A stretch of 9,156 bases of DNA from Clostridiales bacterium (GTDB lineage: Bacteria; Bacillota; Clostridia; Christensenellales; Aristaeellaceae). Below, piece after piece: positions 1-5,594 of this stretch. Position 1 is the first letter of the stretch. The number at the start of each line of letters is the position of its first letter. The notes under the pieces were generated by a model, which ran no database searches, was not told the DNA's origin, and saw only the letters and a list, made by a program, of their open reading frames with translations. The translations under genes and the position numbers were made by a program. Location of the stretch: positions 1 through 9,156 of the forward strand of contig JAHZHX010000064.1 in the NCBI GenBank assembly GCA_019420065.1. The letters are read 5' to 3'.

Positions 1-320
1 GATAGGGGCGTCCCCTCTGCAAGCGAGAACGCGGCATATTGACCATAGGTATCGCTGATATGCAGCGCCGCATCGGCGCCGATCGCGCCCGCGGGCGCAT
101 ACAGCCAGTAGCTGCCCTCGTATCCGGGGACAGTCACCTCGCTTGACACGCTCTGCTGCGTGTTTTCCCCCTCCATCCAGGACAGAGTAAACACCAGGGG
201 CGGAACATACTCGCCCGCCAGCGCGGGGAACAGTCCCGCCAGCTGCAGCAGGATCATCACCATGCTCAGGCACAGCGCTCCGAGCCGGCGGCCGGTCTTG
301 CGTTCAAAAATCTTGTTCAT
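1..320 (-). CDS. Secreted or surface protein, N-terminal part (cut by window edge)
   Basis: The reading frame starts at ATG 320-318 and stays open for 106 codons to the left edge, so only the N-terminus is present. A GGAGG ribosome site (332-328) lies 7 bases upstream. The N-terminus is a textbook signal peptide: basic MNKIFERKTGRR, a hydrophobic core at about residues 14-31, and a likely cleavage site after PALA near residue 35, followed by a mature part starting GEYVPP. The mature segment is polar with many aromatic residues (GSYWLYAPAGA, ISDTYGQYAAF). I recognise no family from this fragment; it could be a cell-surface adhesin-like or solute-binding protein. It is divergent from the Nudix gene and has its own strong promoter at 371-399. 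Export is well supported; function is unknown. Confidence 0.8.
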   Translation of the reverse strand, partial: MNKIFERKTGRRLGALCLSMVMILLQLAGLFPALAGEYVPPLVFTLSWMEGENTQQSVSSEVTVPGYEGSYWLYAPAGAIGADAALHISDTYGQYAAFSLAEGTPL

Positions 321-370
321 CGCGACGCCTCCTTGGACGATTCGTTGCAAGTTGAGAAATTTGTATTTCA

Positions 371-399
371 ATTATATTACGAAAATATGCTTTCGTCAA
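371..399 (-). promoter_or_regulatory. Sigma-A promoter of the left-edge secreted protein
   Basis: On the minus strand, TTGACG (399-394) and TATAAT (376-371) are separated by exactly 17 bases, eleven of twelve consensus positions. Transcription would start about 45 bases before the ATG at 320. The surrounding DNA is AT-rich compared with the genes on either side. Confidence 0.85.
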
Positions 400-489
400 T
401 CTTTCCCGCATGTTAATTCTTTGAAAAGCAGGAACAGCGGCAGGCGGTGTAGAATATGCCAGCATTCCCCGTGAAAGGAGCTTATCAGC

Positions 490-1113
490 ATGGACGACCG
501 CGCCTTGGAAGAGGTTTTTCTTTCCTCGCAGGAGATTTACCGCGGCAAGGTTATCAACGTAGAGCGCTGGCAGGTACGGCTGCCCAACGGACAGGAAGCG
601 GAAAGGGAAATCGTTTTGCACCGCGGCGCCGCGGCCATTGTGCCGCTGGACGGCAGCGGCTGCGTAACCCTCGTGCGCCAGCACCGCATCGCGGCGGGCC
701 GCTTTACCTGGGAGATTCCCGCCGGGAAGCTGGACAGCGCCGGAGAGGACATGCTCGCGGCCGCCCACCGTGAACTGGAAGAGGAAACCGGGCTGCGCGC
801 CGCGCAGATGCGGCTGCTCACCATCCTTGACACCACGCCGGGCTTTTGCAGCGAGCGCATCGGCATTTATCTGGCCACGGGGCTGAGCAGCCACCAAAGC
901 CATCCCGATGCGGATGAATTTTTGAACGTGACCCGTATCCCCCTCTCTGAAGCCGTGGAAAAGGTCATGGCCGGCGAAATCCGCGATGGCAAAACCGTGG
1001 CCGGGCTTCTCATGGCTGCCGCCCTTACAAACGCCGCCATTCCAGCCGGGCTTTGCGAGCCTTCGTCTATTCAACGGCCGCCGCACGCATTTTCATCCCG
1101 GCAAAAGGAATAA
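490..1113 (+). CDS. Nudix hydrolase, ADP-ribose pyrophosphatase-like
   Basis: Predicted cytoplasmic hydrolase of nucleoside-diphosphate-linked compounds; the likely reaction is ADP-ribose to AMP plus ribose 5-phosphate. The Nudix box spans residues 79-102 and ends RELEEETGL with the metal-binding glutamates. The first spacing is GX6E, one residue longer than the usual GX5E. Typical ADP-ribose hydrolase signatures flank it: WEIPAGKL just before, a proline 15 residues after the box (TTPGF, 116-120), and GEIRDGKT near residues 162-169. At 207 residues it is somewhat longer than usual family members because of a low-complexity tail after about residue 180. AAAGGAG (474-480) lies 9 bases before the ATG. 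No strong promoter is visible; TTGAGA-17-TATTAC at 352-380 is a weak candidate that overlaps the divergent promoter. The gene heads the plus-strand cluster. Nudix membership is near certain; substrate is inferred. Confidence 0.9.
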   Translation: MDDRALEEVFLSSQEIYRGKVINVERWQVRLPNGQEAEREIVLHRGAAAIVPLDGSGCVTLVRQHRIAAGRFTWEIPAGKLDSAGEDMLAAAHRELEEETGLRAAQMRLLTILDTTPGFCSERIGIYLATGLSSHQSHPDADEFLNVTRIPLSEAVEKVMAGEIRDGKTVAGLLMAAALTNAAIPAGLCEPSSIQRPPHAFSSRQKE

Positions 1114-1131
1114 ATTTCCCCCGGAGGAAGC

Positions 1132-1311
1132 ATGAAACCAAGTAAAAACCGCGCTTATATCCTATGGATGACAGCGCTGACCGTCATTTTTCTGGCAGGG
1201 CTGGCGTTGTTGGTCTGCGGGCTGATCGACAGCGTGCGCCGGGTGCGCATCCCTGCCCGCTCGATTCAGGCGCAGACCCGCGATTGCGTTTTTATAAAAA
1301 ATATGGGATAA
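1132..1311 (+). CDS. Small single-pass membrane protein, 59 residues
   Basis: A 59-codon frame starts at ATG 1132 with GGAGG at 1123-1127, just 18 bases after the Nudix stop. The protein starts MKPSKNRAYILW, has one hydrophobic helix at about residues 10-32 (MTALTVIFLAGLALLVCGL), then a basic segment (DSVRRVRIPARS) and ends IKNMG at a TAA. Positive charge on both sides of the helix leaves topology open. I recognise no family. The ribosome site, spacing to the upstream gene and clean helix support a real gene; co-transcription with the Nudix hydrolase is inferred from spacing. The C-terminal tail after residue 45 has no clear character, so truncation is possible. Confidence 0.6.
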   Translation: MKPSKNRAYILWMTALTVIFLAGLALLVCGLIDSVRRVRIPARSIQAQTRDCVFIKNMG

Positions 1312-1371
1312 TATATGCCGTATCCGCGTCGGCGCGGTGCAGCAGCGATCCGAGAAGCGAGGCTTTTGCCC

Positions 1372-1959
1372 ATGCAATATTACCAAAACGTGTTTTCCCA
1401 TCTGCCGGTGCTGGAAACCAGGCGGCTGCGCCTGCGGCCGCTGAGCATGCGGGACGACAAGGATATGTTCCGTTACGCCAGCGACCCGGCTGTCAGCCGC
1501 CATGTGCTGTGGGAAGCGCATGAAACGCCGCGGCAAACGCGCGCCGTGCTGCGCGCCGCGCTGCGTCAGTATCGGGAAGGAGCGCCCTCCTCCTTTGCCA
1601 TTGAACGGCGCAGCGACCGCCGCATGATCGGCACGATCGGCTTTATGTGGATCAACACCGAACACCGCAGCGGCGAGGTGGGCTACTCGCTGGCGCGCGA
1701 CTGCTGGAATCAGGGCTATGCTACCGAGGCGCTTTCCGCCGTGATCGATTTTGGCTTTCGCACCCTGCGCCTGAACCGTATCGAATCGCAGCACGAGACC
1801 GACAACCCCGCCTCCGGCCGGGTGATGGAAAAATGCGGCATGCGCCTGGAAGGCACGCTGCGCGGACGCGTTTTCAACAAGGGTCATTTTTCCGACGTGC
1901 GGCTGTACGCGATCCTGCGCGGCGACCCGCAGCCCCCCGTTTCCACCCCCTTTACCTGA
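1372..1959 (+). CDS. GNAT N-acetyltransferase, RimJ/RimL type
   Basis: Predicted acetyl-CoA-dependent N-acetyltransferase of the ribosomal-protein-acetylating (RimJ/RimL/YdaF-like) subgroup. The N-terminus has the subgroup signature LETRRLRLRPL (residues 14-24). The acetyl-CoA loop of motif A is CWNQGYATEA (111-120), and the C-terminal part NPASGRVMEKCGMRLEG (145-161) matches the usual motif B region. Length is 195 residues, normal for the family. I prefer ATG 1372 because GCGAGG at 1357-1362 is 9 bases upstream; an in-frame ATG at 1315 would add 19 residues but has no ribosome site and precedes the conserved domain with an arginine-rich, atypical stretch. The substrate could be a ribosomal protein, another N-terminus, or a small molecule; the sequence does not decide. 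The next gene follows after 31 bases on the same strand. Confidence 0.88.
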   Translation: MQYYQNVFSHLPVLETRRLRLRPLSMRDDKDMFRYASDPAVSRHVLWEAHETPRQTRAVLRAALRQYREGAPSSFAIERRSDRRMIGTIGFMWINTEHRSGEVGYSLARDCWNQGYATEALSAVIDFGFRTLRLNRIESQHETDNPASGRVMEKCGMRLEGTLRGRVFNKGHFSDVRLYAILRGDPQPPVSTPFT

Positions 1960-1990
1960 TTGCCGACATACAGAAAGGAAGGACTTTATC

Positions 1991-2239
1991 ATGTTTGAGT
2001 ACAAGACCCATGGCACCTGCTCCACCCAGATCGACCTGGAAATTGAAAACGGCGTTATTACCGCCTGCGCCATCCACCACGGCTGCCGCGGCAACACCGC
2101 GGGGCTGGCCAAGATGGTCATCGGCCGCAACGCGGACGAAGTAAAGGAAATGCTGCGCGGCATTCCCTGCCGCGGCAATACCTCCTGCCCCGATCAGCTC
2201 TCCCGCGCTATTGAAGCGTATGAGCAGGAGGTCAAATAA
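1991..2239 (+). CDS. Stand-alone TSCPD-domain protein (TIGR03905-like)
   Basis: An 82-residue protein made of a single TSCPD domain, named for the motif seen here at residues 64-68 (GNTSCPDQL). The domain is known as the C-terminal piece of vitamin B12-dependent ribonucleotide reductases and as a free-standing protein in many anaerobic Firmicutes, with no established biochemical role for the free form. Five cysteines (10, 26, 32, 60, 66) in HGTC, TACA, HGCRGN, IPCRGN and TSCPD contexts suggest metal or redox chemistry, but this is inference. AGGAAGG (about 1976-1982) precedes the ATG at normal distance. Its TAA (2237-2239) abuts the ATG of the next small gene with no gap, and rubrerythrin follows, which places it among redox functions. 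Family assignment is confident; function is unknown. Confidence 0.88.
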   Translation: MFEYKTHGTCSTQIDLEIENGVITACAIHHGCRGNTAGLAKMVIGRNADEVKEMLRGIPCRGNTSCPDQLSRAIEAYEQEVK

Positions 2240-2344
2240 ATGAGAGGCGCGAAAAAGGACAAGCGCACCCTGATGGTGCGCATTGTGTGCGGTCTTCTGG
2301 CCTTTTTGATGGTTGCCTCTGTGCTGCTTTCCATCTTTTTGTAA
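2240..2344 (+). CDS. Tiny single-pass membrane protein, 34 residues
   Basis: A 34-codon frame starts at ATG 2240, the base immediately after the TSCPD stop codon, and ends at TAA 2342-2344. A strong AGGAGG (2226-2231) inside the end of the TSCPD gene sits 8 bases before the ATG, an arrangement typical of translational coupling. The product is a short basic N-terminus (MRGAKKDKRTL) followed by one hydrophobic helix filling residues about 13-34. With lysines at the start, the C-terminus should face outward. The architecture recalls very short Firmicutes membrane proteins such as DUF4044, but I cannot claim homology. The strong ribosome site and tight coupling make it a credible gene despite its size. 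Confidence 0.68.
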   Translation: MRGAKKDKRTLMVRIVCGLLAFLMVASVLLSIFL

Positions 2345-2353
2345 GTATTGTGT

Positions 2354-2382
2354 TTGAATCGCACCCAAAGCGGGTATTTTAT
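2354..2382 (+). promoter_or_regulatory. Weak candidate promoter before rubrerythrin
   Basis: TTGAAT (2354-2359) and TTTTAT (2377-2382) are 17 bases apart, each matching four of six consensus positions. The 63-base gap between the 34-residue gene and rubrerythrin is the largest within this cluster, so a separate promoter is reasonable. I see no PerR-type operator dyad here. The match is weak. Confidence 0.3.
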
Positions 2383-2407
2383 TGGTTGAAGAGGAGGTAT
2401 ATTTACC

Positions 2408-2959
2408 ATGGAACTGAAAGGATCCCGTACCGAAAAAAACCTGATGGCCGCCTTTGCGGGCGAATGCATGGCGCGCACCAAGTATGATATTTACGCCAGC
2501 GCCGCCAAAAAAGCGGGCTACGAGCAGATTGCCGATTTCTTTGCCGAAACGGCGCTGAATGAGAAGGAGCACGCCAAAATGTGGCTGCGGGCGCTCTCCG
2601 CTTTTGCCGAGGGCAAGACCCCGGGCGACACCGAGAAAAACCTGGCCGCGGCCGCGGCCGGCGAACACGACGAGTGGGTCAACATGTACCGCGAGTTTGC
2701 CCGAGTGGCGCGCGAGGAAGGCTTTGCCGATATTGCCGCCCGCTTTGAGGGCGTGGGCAGCGTGGAACGCGCCCATGAGGAACGCTACAATAAGCTGCTG
2801 GAAAACCTGAACAAGGGCGAGGTATTCTCCCGCGAAGAGTCCCGCGTATGGCAGTGCCGCAACTGCGGCTTCATCTATGAAGGCGAGGAAGCGCCCGCCG
2901 TCTGCCCGGTCTGCGCGCACCCGCAGGCGTATTTCGAGCTGAAGCAGGACAATTATTGA
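2408..2959 (+). CDS. rbr: Rubrerythrin
   Basis: Non-haem iron peroxidase that reduces hydrogen peroxide to water in the cytoplasm of anaerobes. The N-terminal four-helix diiron domain (about residues 1-140) has every expected ligand position: E19 in AGECMAR, E52xxH55 in NEKEHAK, E86xxE89 in GEHDEW, and E120xxH123 in ERAHEER. The C-terminal rubredoxin domain (147-183) has both CxxC knuckles, C150/C153 (CRNCGFIYEG) and C166/C169 (CPVCAHP), to hold one iron for electron entry. It is 183 residues, slightly shorter than the Desulfovibrio type but with the same domain order. AGGAGG (2392-2397) lies 10 bases before the ATG. It closes the plus-strand cluster and is followed by a long hairpin at 2971-3004. 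Identification is very secure; the electron donor is not visible here. Confidence 0.97.
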   Translation: MELKGSRTEKNLMAAFAGECMARTKYDIYASAAKKAGYEQIADFFAETALNEKEHAKMWLRALSAFAEGKTPGDTEKNLAAAAAGEHDEWVNMYREFARVAREEGFADIAARFEGVGSVERAHEERYNKLLENLNKGEVFSREESRVWQCRNCGFIYEGEEAPAVCPVCAHPQAYFELKQDNY

Positions 2960-2968
2960 TAAGAAACG

Positions 2969-3006
2969 TTGGGGAGGCGGCTTTTGAATGAAAAGCCCCT
3001 CCCCAA
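2969..3006 (+). terminator. Long hairpin after rubrerythrin, without a T-tract
   Basis: A 9-bp outer arm (TTGGGGAGG with CCTCCCCAA) and a 7-bp inner arm (GGCTTTT with AAAAGCC) are separated by one bulged C, with loop GAATG. It starts 9 bases after the rubrerythrin stop codon. The bases after it (ACCCTTTCC) are not a T-run, so it may be an inefficient terminator or an mRNA 3'-end protecting structure. It could also be a copy of a dispersed palindromic repeat. Confidence 0.6.
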
Positions 3007-3112
3007 ACCCTTTCCGAAAACCAATCGGCATTGCAGCAACATCAAAAAACTGCTGAACTCCGCTCCAGCAGCCTGACTGTCGAAAAAGCGCACACTAACT
3101 CGCCGGGATGCA
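3007..3112. other. Intergenic stretch, nothing recognised
   Basis: Between the rubrerythrin hairpin and the insertion-sequence left end I see no reading frame with a ribosome site, no promoter pair and no clear repeat. A short CTGCTG...CAGCAG dyad near 3048-3070 is the only visible structure and is too weak to name. Confidence 0.5.
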
Positions 3113-3144
3113 GGGGTTGTCTCACTAAGAGGCAACTCCTTTTT
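3113..3144 (+). terminator. Terminator-like hairpin at the presumed IS left end
   Basis: GGGGTTGTCTC (3113-3123) pairs with GAGGCAACTCC (3129-3139) over 11 positions including two G-T wobbles, with loop ACTAA, and is followed directly by TTTTT (3140-3144). This has the form of an intrinsic terminator on the plus strand. The GGGGTTGTCTC start also resembles the terminal sequence of many IS1182-type elements (from memory, not searched). It could stop rubrerythrin transcripts from entering the element. Confidence 0.6.
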
Positions 3145-3201
3145 CATACGAAAAAAGCATTCTGGCTATGAAAACCTGAATGCCCGCGGTAAAATGAATT
3201 T

Positions 3202-3396
3202 ATGAAAAAACGATCTAAGCCGCAGACAGATTATACCGCAATGACCAACGGATTTCAACTGGTCATGCCGCTTTGCCGCGAAGTAAACATCGAAAAGAAT
3301 GCACCGGTGAGACTGCTCAACACCGTCATGGAAAGGATGGACTACAGCAAACTGTACGCAGCGTACTCCCGTCTTGGGAGAATCGAGTATAATTGA
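3202..3396 (+). pseudogene. Truncated IS1182-family transposase, N-terminal remnant
   Basis: The 64-residue frame carries the N-terminal signature of IS1182-type transposases: TDYTAMTNGFQLVMPL (9-24), then APVRLLNTVMERMDYSKLYAAYSR, ending with SRLGRIEYN where intact proteins continue toward the helix-turn-helix and DDE catalytic domain. Family transposases are about 450-550 residues, so roughly an eighth remains and the catalytic residues are absent. The stop TGA comes directly after the last family-like residues, marking a deletion or insertion junction. No good ribosome site precedes the ATG. The family assignment is from recognised motifs, not a search. Confidence 0.8.
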
Positions 3397-3397
3397 A

Positions 3398-3472
3398 GCG
3401 CTGCTCCTTCTCAGCCAATGCAACAGAGAATAATAGCATAATAAGAGCAATGACTTCAGCAGCCTTTTTTAT
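3398..3472 (-). pseudogene. 5' relic of a secreted-protein gene without a normal start codon
   Basis: Reading minus from 3472, the codons give KKAAEVIALIMLLFSVALA after an ATA, exactly the form of a signal peptide ending in an ALA cleavage site. AGGAGG (3487-3482) lies 9 bases before that ATA, the spacing expected for a start codon, so a change of ATG to ATA is the simplest reading. The ATG at 3480-3478 is out of frame, hits TAA after three codons, and is only one base from the ribosome site; a lost base there is the alternative. The likeness ends around 3398, where the transposase relic begins, so the rest of the gene is missing. A well-formed promoter remains upstream at 3521-3549. Function is unknown. 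Confidence 0.5.
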
Positions 3473-3520
3473 AGTTTCATCCCTCCTCCACGCAAGAACA
3501 TACATGCTTTATATGGTAAT

Positions 3521-3551
3521 ATATTAGCATTACATTCCATGGAAGTCAATG
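3521..3551 (-). promoter_or_regulatory. Promoter with embedded dyad, upstream of the secreted-protein relic
   Basis: On the minus strand TTGACT (3549-3544) and TAATAT (3526-3521) are 17 bases apart, and the -10 is preceded by TGC, an extended -10. The spacer contains the perfect palindrome TTCCATGGAA (3535-3544), set in a larger dyad whose outer arms CATT/AATG reach 3528 and 3551. A dyad inside a promoter spacer is a common operator position. No regulator gene lies beside it. Confidence 0.6.
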
Positions 3552-3604
3552 TCGGAAACTGCAAAATGGTAAAATTATTATTAATTATTTCTTCCTTAGG
3601 AATT

Positions 3605-4435
3605 TTATAACAACCGCGCCTCCACCACGCGATCCAGCCCGCGCAGATCGGGCAGCACGCGGATATCTCGAAAAGCGCCGCGCAGCAGCTCCGCTACCGC
3701 CGCGCCCTCGTCACAGCCAATCTCCAGCAGCAGATACCCGCCCGGGAACAGATGCTCCGGAGCCTCGCGGGCAATACGGCGGTAAAGCGCCAGTCCGTCC
3801 GCGCCGCCATAAAGCGCCAGCGCCGGTTCGCGCCGCACCTCCTCCTGCAAATTTTCCATGTCCGTTTTGCAGATATAGGGCGGGTTGGACACGATCACAT
3901 GAAACCGTTCCCCGGCGAAGGGGGCGAACAGGTCGCCGCAGCGCCACTCCGCTGCCGCGCCCAGCACGTGCGCGTTTTCCCGCGCCACGGCCAGCGCCGC
4001 CGGACTGATATCCCCTGCCAGCACCTGCGTCCGCGGCCGCTCGCAAGCCATCGTGATGGCCAGAACGCCCGTGCCTGTACACAGATCAAGCTCGCGCATG
4101 CCGTCCTCGAGCCGCTCCAGCGCCCGCGCGCACAGGATCTCGGTATCGGCGCGGGGAATCAGCGTATCAGGCGTAACCTTGAACATGCGCCCCATAAAGG
4201 GCGCGTCGCCCAAAATGTATTGCAGCGGCTCGCGGCTGGCCCGGCGCCGCACCAGGCGGTCAAAGGCGGCTTCCTGCTCCGCATCCAGTTCCGTACTGCC
4301 TTCGGCGCGCAGGCGCAGCGGTTCCTTGCCGGTAACAAACGACAGCAAAAGCGCCGCGTCCACCGCGGGATCGGGCACGCCGGAAAGAGCCAGCGTGTCC
4401 GCCGCGGCGCGCAGCGCACGGTATACAAGCGTCAT
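3605..4435 (-). CDS. prmC: Peptide chain release factor N5-glutamine methyltransferase
   Basis: Methylates the glutamine of the GGQ motif of release factors RF1 and RF2 with S-adenosylmethionine, in the cytoplasm. The N-terminal helical domain covers about residues 1-85 (EPLQYILGDAPFMG at 69-82). The methyltransferase fold follows: LIPRADTE (92-99), SAM-binding loop DLCTGTG (117-123), and catalytic NPPY (184-187), which binds the substrate glutamine. The family signature REPALALYGGADGL (202-214) is present. It has 276 residues, the normal length. The ATG (4435-4433) overlaps the TGA of the upstream DUF1385 gene (ATGA), implying translational coupling. The usual RIITGxxxD-type variants of RPETE read RADTE here, a mild change. 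No terminator is visible downstream; the following minus-strand DNA is AT-rich and unstructured. Identification is secure. Confidence 0.95.
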   Translation of the reverse strand: MTLVYRALRAAADTLALSGVPDPAVDAALLLSFVTGKEPLRLRAEGSTELDAEQEAAFDRLVRRRASREPLQYILGDAPFMGRMFKVTPDTLIPRADTEILCARALERLEDGMRELDLCTGTGVLAITMACERPRTQVLAGDISPAALAVARENAHVLGAAAEWRCGDLFAPFAGERFHVIVSNPPYICKTDMENLQEEVRREPALALYGGADGLALYRRIAREAPEHLFPGGYLLLEIGCDEGAAVAELLRGAFRDIRVLPDLRGLDRVVEARLL

Positions 4436-5466
4436 TGCGCCTTTTTCTCCTCTTGGGCGGGGATGGCGATCAGGTAGCCGTCCTCCGTGGTTTCGCCCTC
4501 CGGCATCTCGCCCAGCGCCGCCTTCATGGCCACAATGGCCACCTCCAGCATGCCGGTATCCGGCTCAGCGGTGGTCAGGCGCTGCAACTGCATGCCCGGC
4601 TTGCGCAGTACGCGGCATACCTTGCCGTCGTTATGCGCCAGGCCCTTGAGTGCTTCAAAGCTGATGCCCGTTACAATGGGAAGCAGCAGCACGCGGCTGA
4701 GCACGCGCAGCAGATAATGCGTGCCCAGGTCATACCCGGTGAGCAGCAGCACCAGCACGTCTACAATGGAATAAAACACAATGGAAAGAATAAACGTCAG
4801 CAGCAAAAAGCTGGTGCCGCAGCGAGGATGCAGCGTGGTGAAGGGCTTGGCGTTTTCGGGCGTAAGCTCCAGCCCGGCCTCATGGCAGTACACCGTTTTA
4901 TGCTCCGCGCCATGATAGCGGAAGGTGCGCATCACATCGGGCACGCGACGGCAAAACGCCATATAACCGATCAGAATGGCGGTGCGCAAAAGACCCGTAG
5001 CCAGATTTTTCAGCAGCAGCATGCCGCCTGTGGCGCTGGCCGGGAACAGCTTGATAAAAGCGTTGGGCAGCAGCACGAACAGGCCCACGGACAAAACCAC
5101 CGCCAGCACCATGGCCACGCCCATGACCACCTTGTCCACGCCCTTGCCCAGCTTTTTGGCCAGCCACAATTCAAATTTGCTGGGCGCTTCTTCCTCCTCG
5201 CCGCCCATTTTGGCGCTTTCCTCCAGCGTCCGCATGCCGGTGACCAGCATGGTCACCAGGCTGACCGCGCCGCGGACAAAGGGCCAGCCCATCCATTTAT
5301 GCTTTTGCGCCGGGGAAATGTACGGATCGCGCTTGAGCACCACGCTGCCGTCCTTGCGGCGCACAGCCAGGGCGATATACTCCGGGGAGCGCATCATCAC
5401 GCCTTCGAGAATCGCCTGGCCGCCAATATCAACGCGCTTTGGCTGATTGTTTTTGTCTTTACTCAT
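4432..5466 (-). CDS. DUF1385 family membrane protein (YqhQ-like)
   Basis: Conserved integral membrane protein of unknown function, known in Firmicutes next to rpmE and prmC as it is here. Family motifs: GGQAILEGVMMRSP (15-28), GWPFVRGAVSL (60-70), YHGAEHKTVYC (184-194, possible metal-ligand histidines) and LHPRCGTSFLL (212-222). Hydrophobic segments lie at about 113-135, 150-171, 218-243 and 250-272; a charged loop (GGEEEEAPSK) precedes the first. I choose ATG 5466 (MSKDKN) since AAAGGA lies 7 bases upstream; an in-frame ATG at 5490 would have only GCAGGG touching it and lies within 12 bases of the -10 box. Length is 344 residues, slightly longer than the Bacillus homologue. A promoter lies at 5502-5530. 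It ends in a 4-base overlap with prmC, so both are made from one message. Family secure; role unknown. Confidence 0.92.
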   Translation of the reverse strand: MSKDKNNQPKRVDIGGQAILEGVMMRSPEYIALAVRRKDGSVVLKRDPYISPAQKHKWMGWPFVRGAVSLVTMLVTGMRTLEESAKMGGEEEEAPSKFELWLAKKLGKGVDKVVMGVAMVLAVVLSVGLFVLLPNAFIKLFPASATGGMLLLKNLATGLLRTAILIGYMAFCRRVPDVMRTFRYHGAEHKTVYCHEAGLELTPENAKPFTTLHPRCGTSFLLLTFILSIVFYSIVDVLVLLLTGYDLGTHYLLRVLSRVLLLPIVTGISFEALKGLAHNDGKVCRVLRKPGMQLQRLTTAEPDTGMLEVAIVAMKAALGEMPEGETTEDGYLIAIPAQEEKKAQ

Positions 5467-5501
5467 GGTCTTATCCTTTCCGGGAAACATCCCTGCCCTT
5501 T

Positions 5502-5530
5502 ATTATACACGCAAACGGCGCGGCAGGCAA
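5502..5530 (-). promoter_or_regulatory. Promoter of the DUF1385-prmC operon
   Basis: TTGCCT (5530-5525) and TATAAT (5507-5502) are 17 bases apart on the minus strand; the -10 is perfect and the -35 matches four of six. It starts inside the A/T-rich tail of the rpmE terminator, so the two units are separated by about 40 bases. Transcription would begin near 5495, which also argues for the ATG at 5466 over 5490. Confidence 0.75.
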
Positions 5531-5570
5531 TAAAAATAAGCGGGGAAAACAGCGCAAGCTGCCTCCCCGC
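5531..5570 (-). terminator. Intrinsic terminator of rpmE
   Basis: On the minus strand GCGGGGA (5570-5564) pairs with TCCCCGC (5546-5540) and an inner CAGC pairs with GCTG around loop TTGC, followed by TTATTTTTATT. It lies 24 bases after the rpmE stop codon. Confidence 0.8.
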
Positions 5571-5594
5571 CTATTTCGCGCATTGCTGCGTTTT

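Larger units (their letters stand above)
3113..3396 (+). mobile_element. Relic of an IS1182-family insertion sequence (left part only)
   Basis: The segment combines the terminator-like left end at 3113-3144 with the first 62 or so codons of an IS1182-type transposase at 3202-3396. No right inverted repeat or remaining transposase domains follow: the DNA switches near 3388-3398 to what reads as another gene on the minus strand. The left boundary is inferred from the GGGGTTGTCTC motif and is uncertain by some tens of bases. The element cannot move by itself. Confidence 0.6.

Noticed and set aside
421..455. TTGAAA and TAGAAT as a promoter for the Nudix gene
   Set aside because: The spacer is 23 bases, too long for sigma-A. 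The alternative at 352-380 is weak too, so no promoter was listed.
304..1086. A 260-codon minus-strand frame across the Nudix gene
   Set aside because: It lies antisense to a clear Nudix domain, lacks a ribosome site and has a glycine/arginine-rich composition typical of antisense frames in GC-rich DNA. Its 3' end also overlaps the strong divergent promoter.
1162..3031. Long minus-strand frames (1162-2178 and 1952-3031) opposite GNAT, TSCPD and rubrerythrin
   Set aside because: The plus strand encodes recognised families with ribosome sites; the minus frames carry no recognisable motif and are shadows.
2953..3147. A 64-codon minus-strand frame reading through the rubrerythrin hairpin
   Set aside because: Its sequence is the translation of a hairpin and flanking non-coding DNA; no ribosome site fits and no family is recognisable.
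3166..3450. A 94-codon minus-strand frame starting inside the relic region
   Set aside because: It starts at an ATG without a ribosome site and runs antisense through the transposase remnant. The nearby signal-peptide reading is in a different frame and fits the AGGAGG site.
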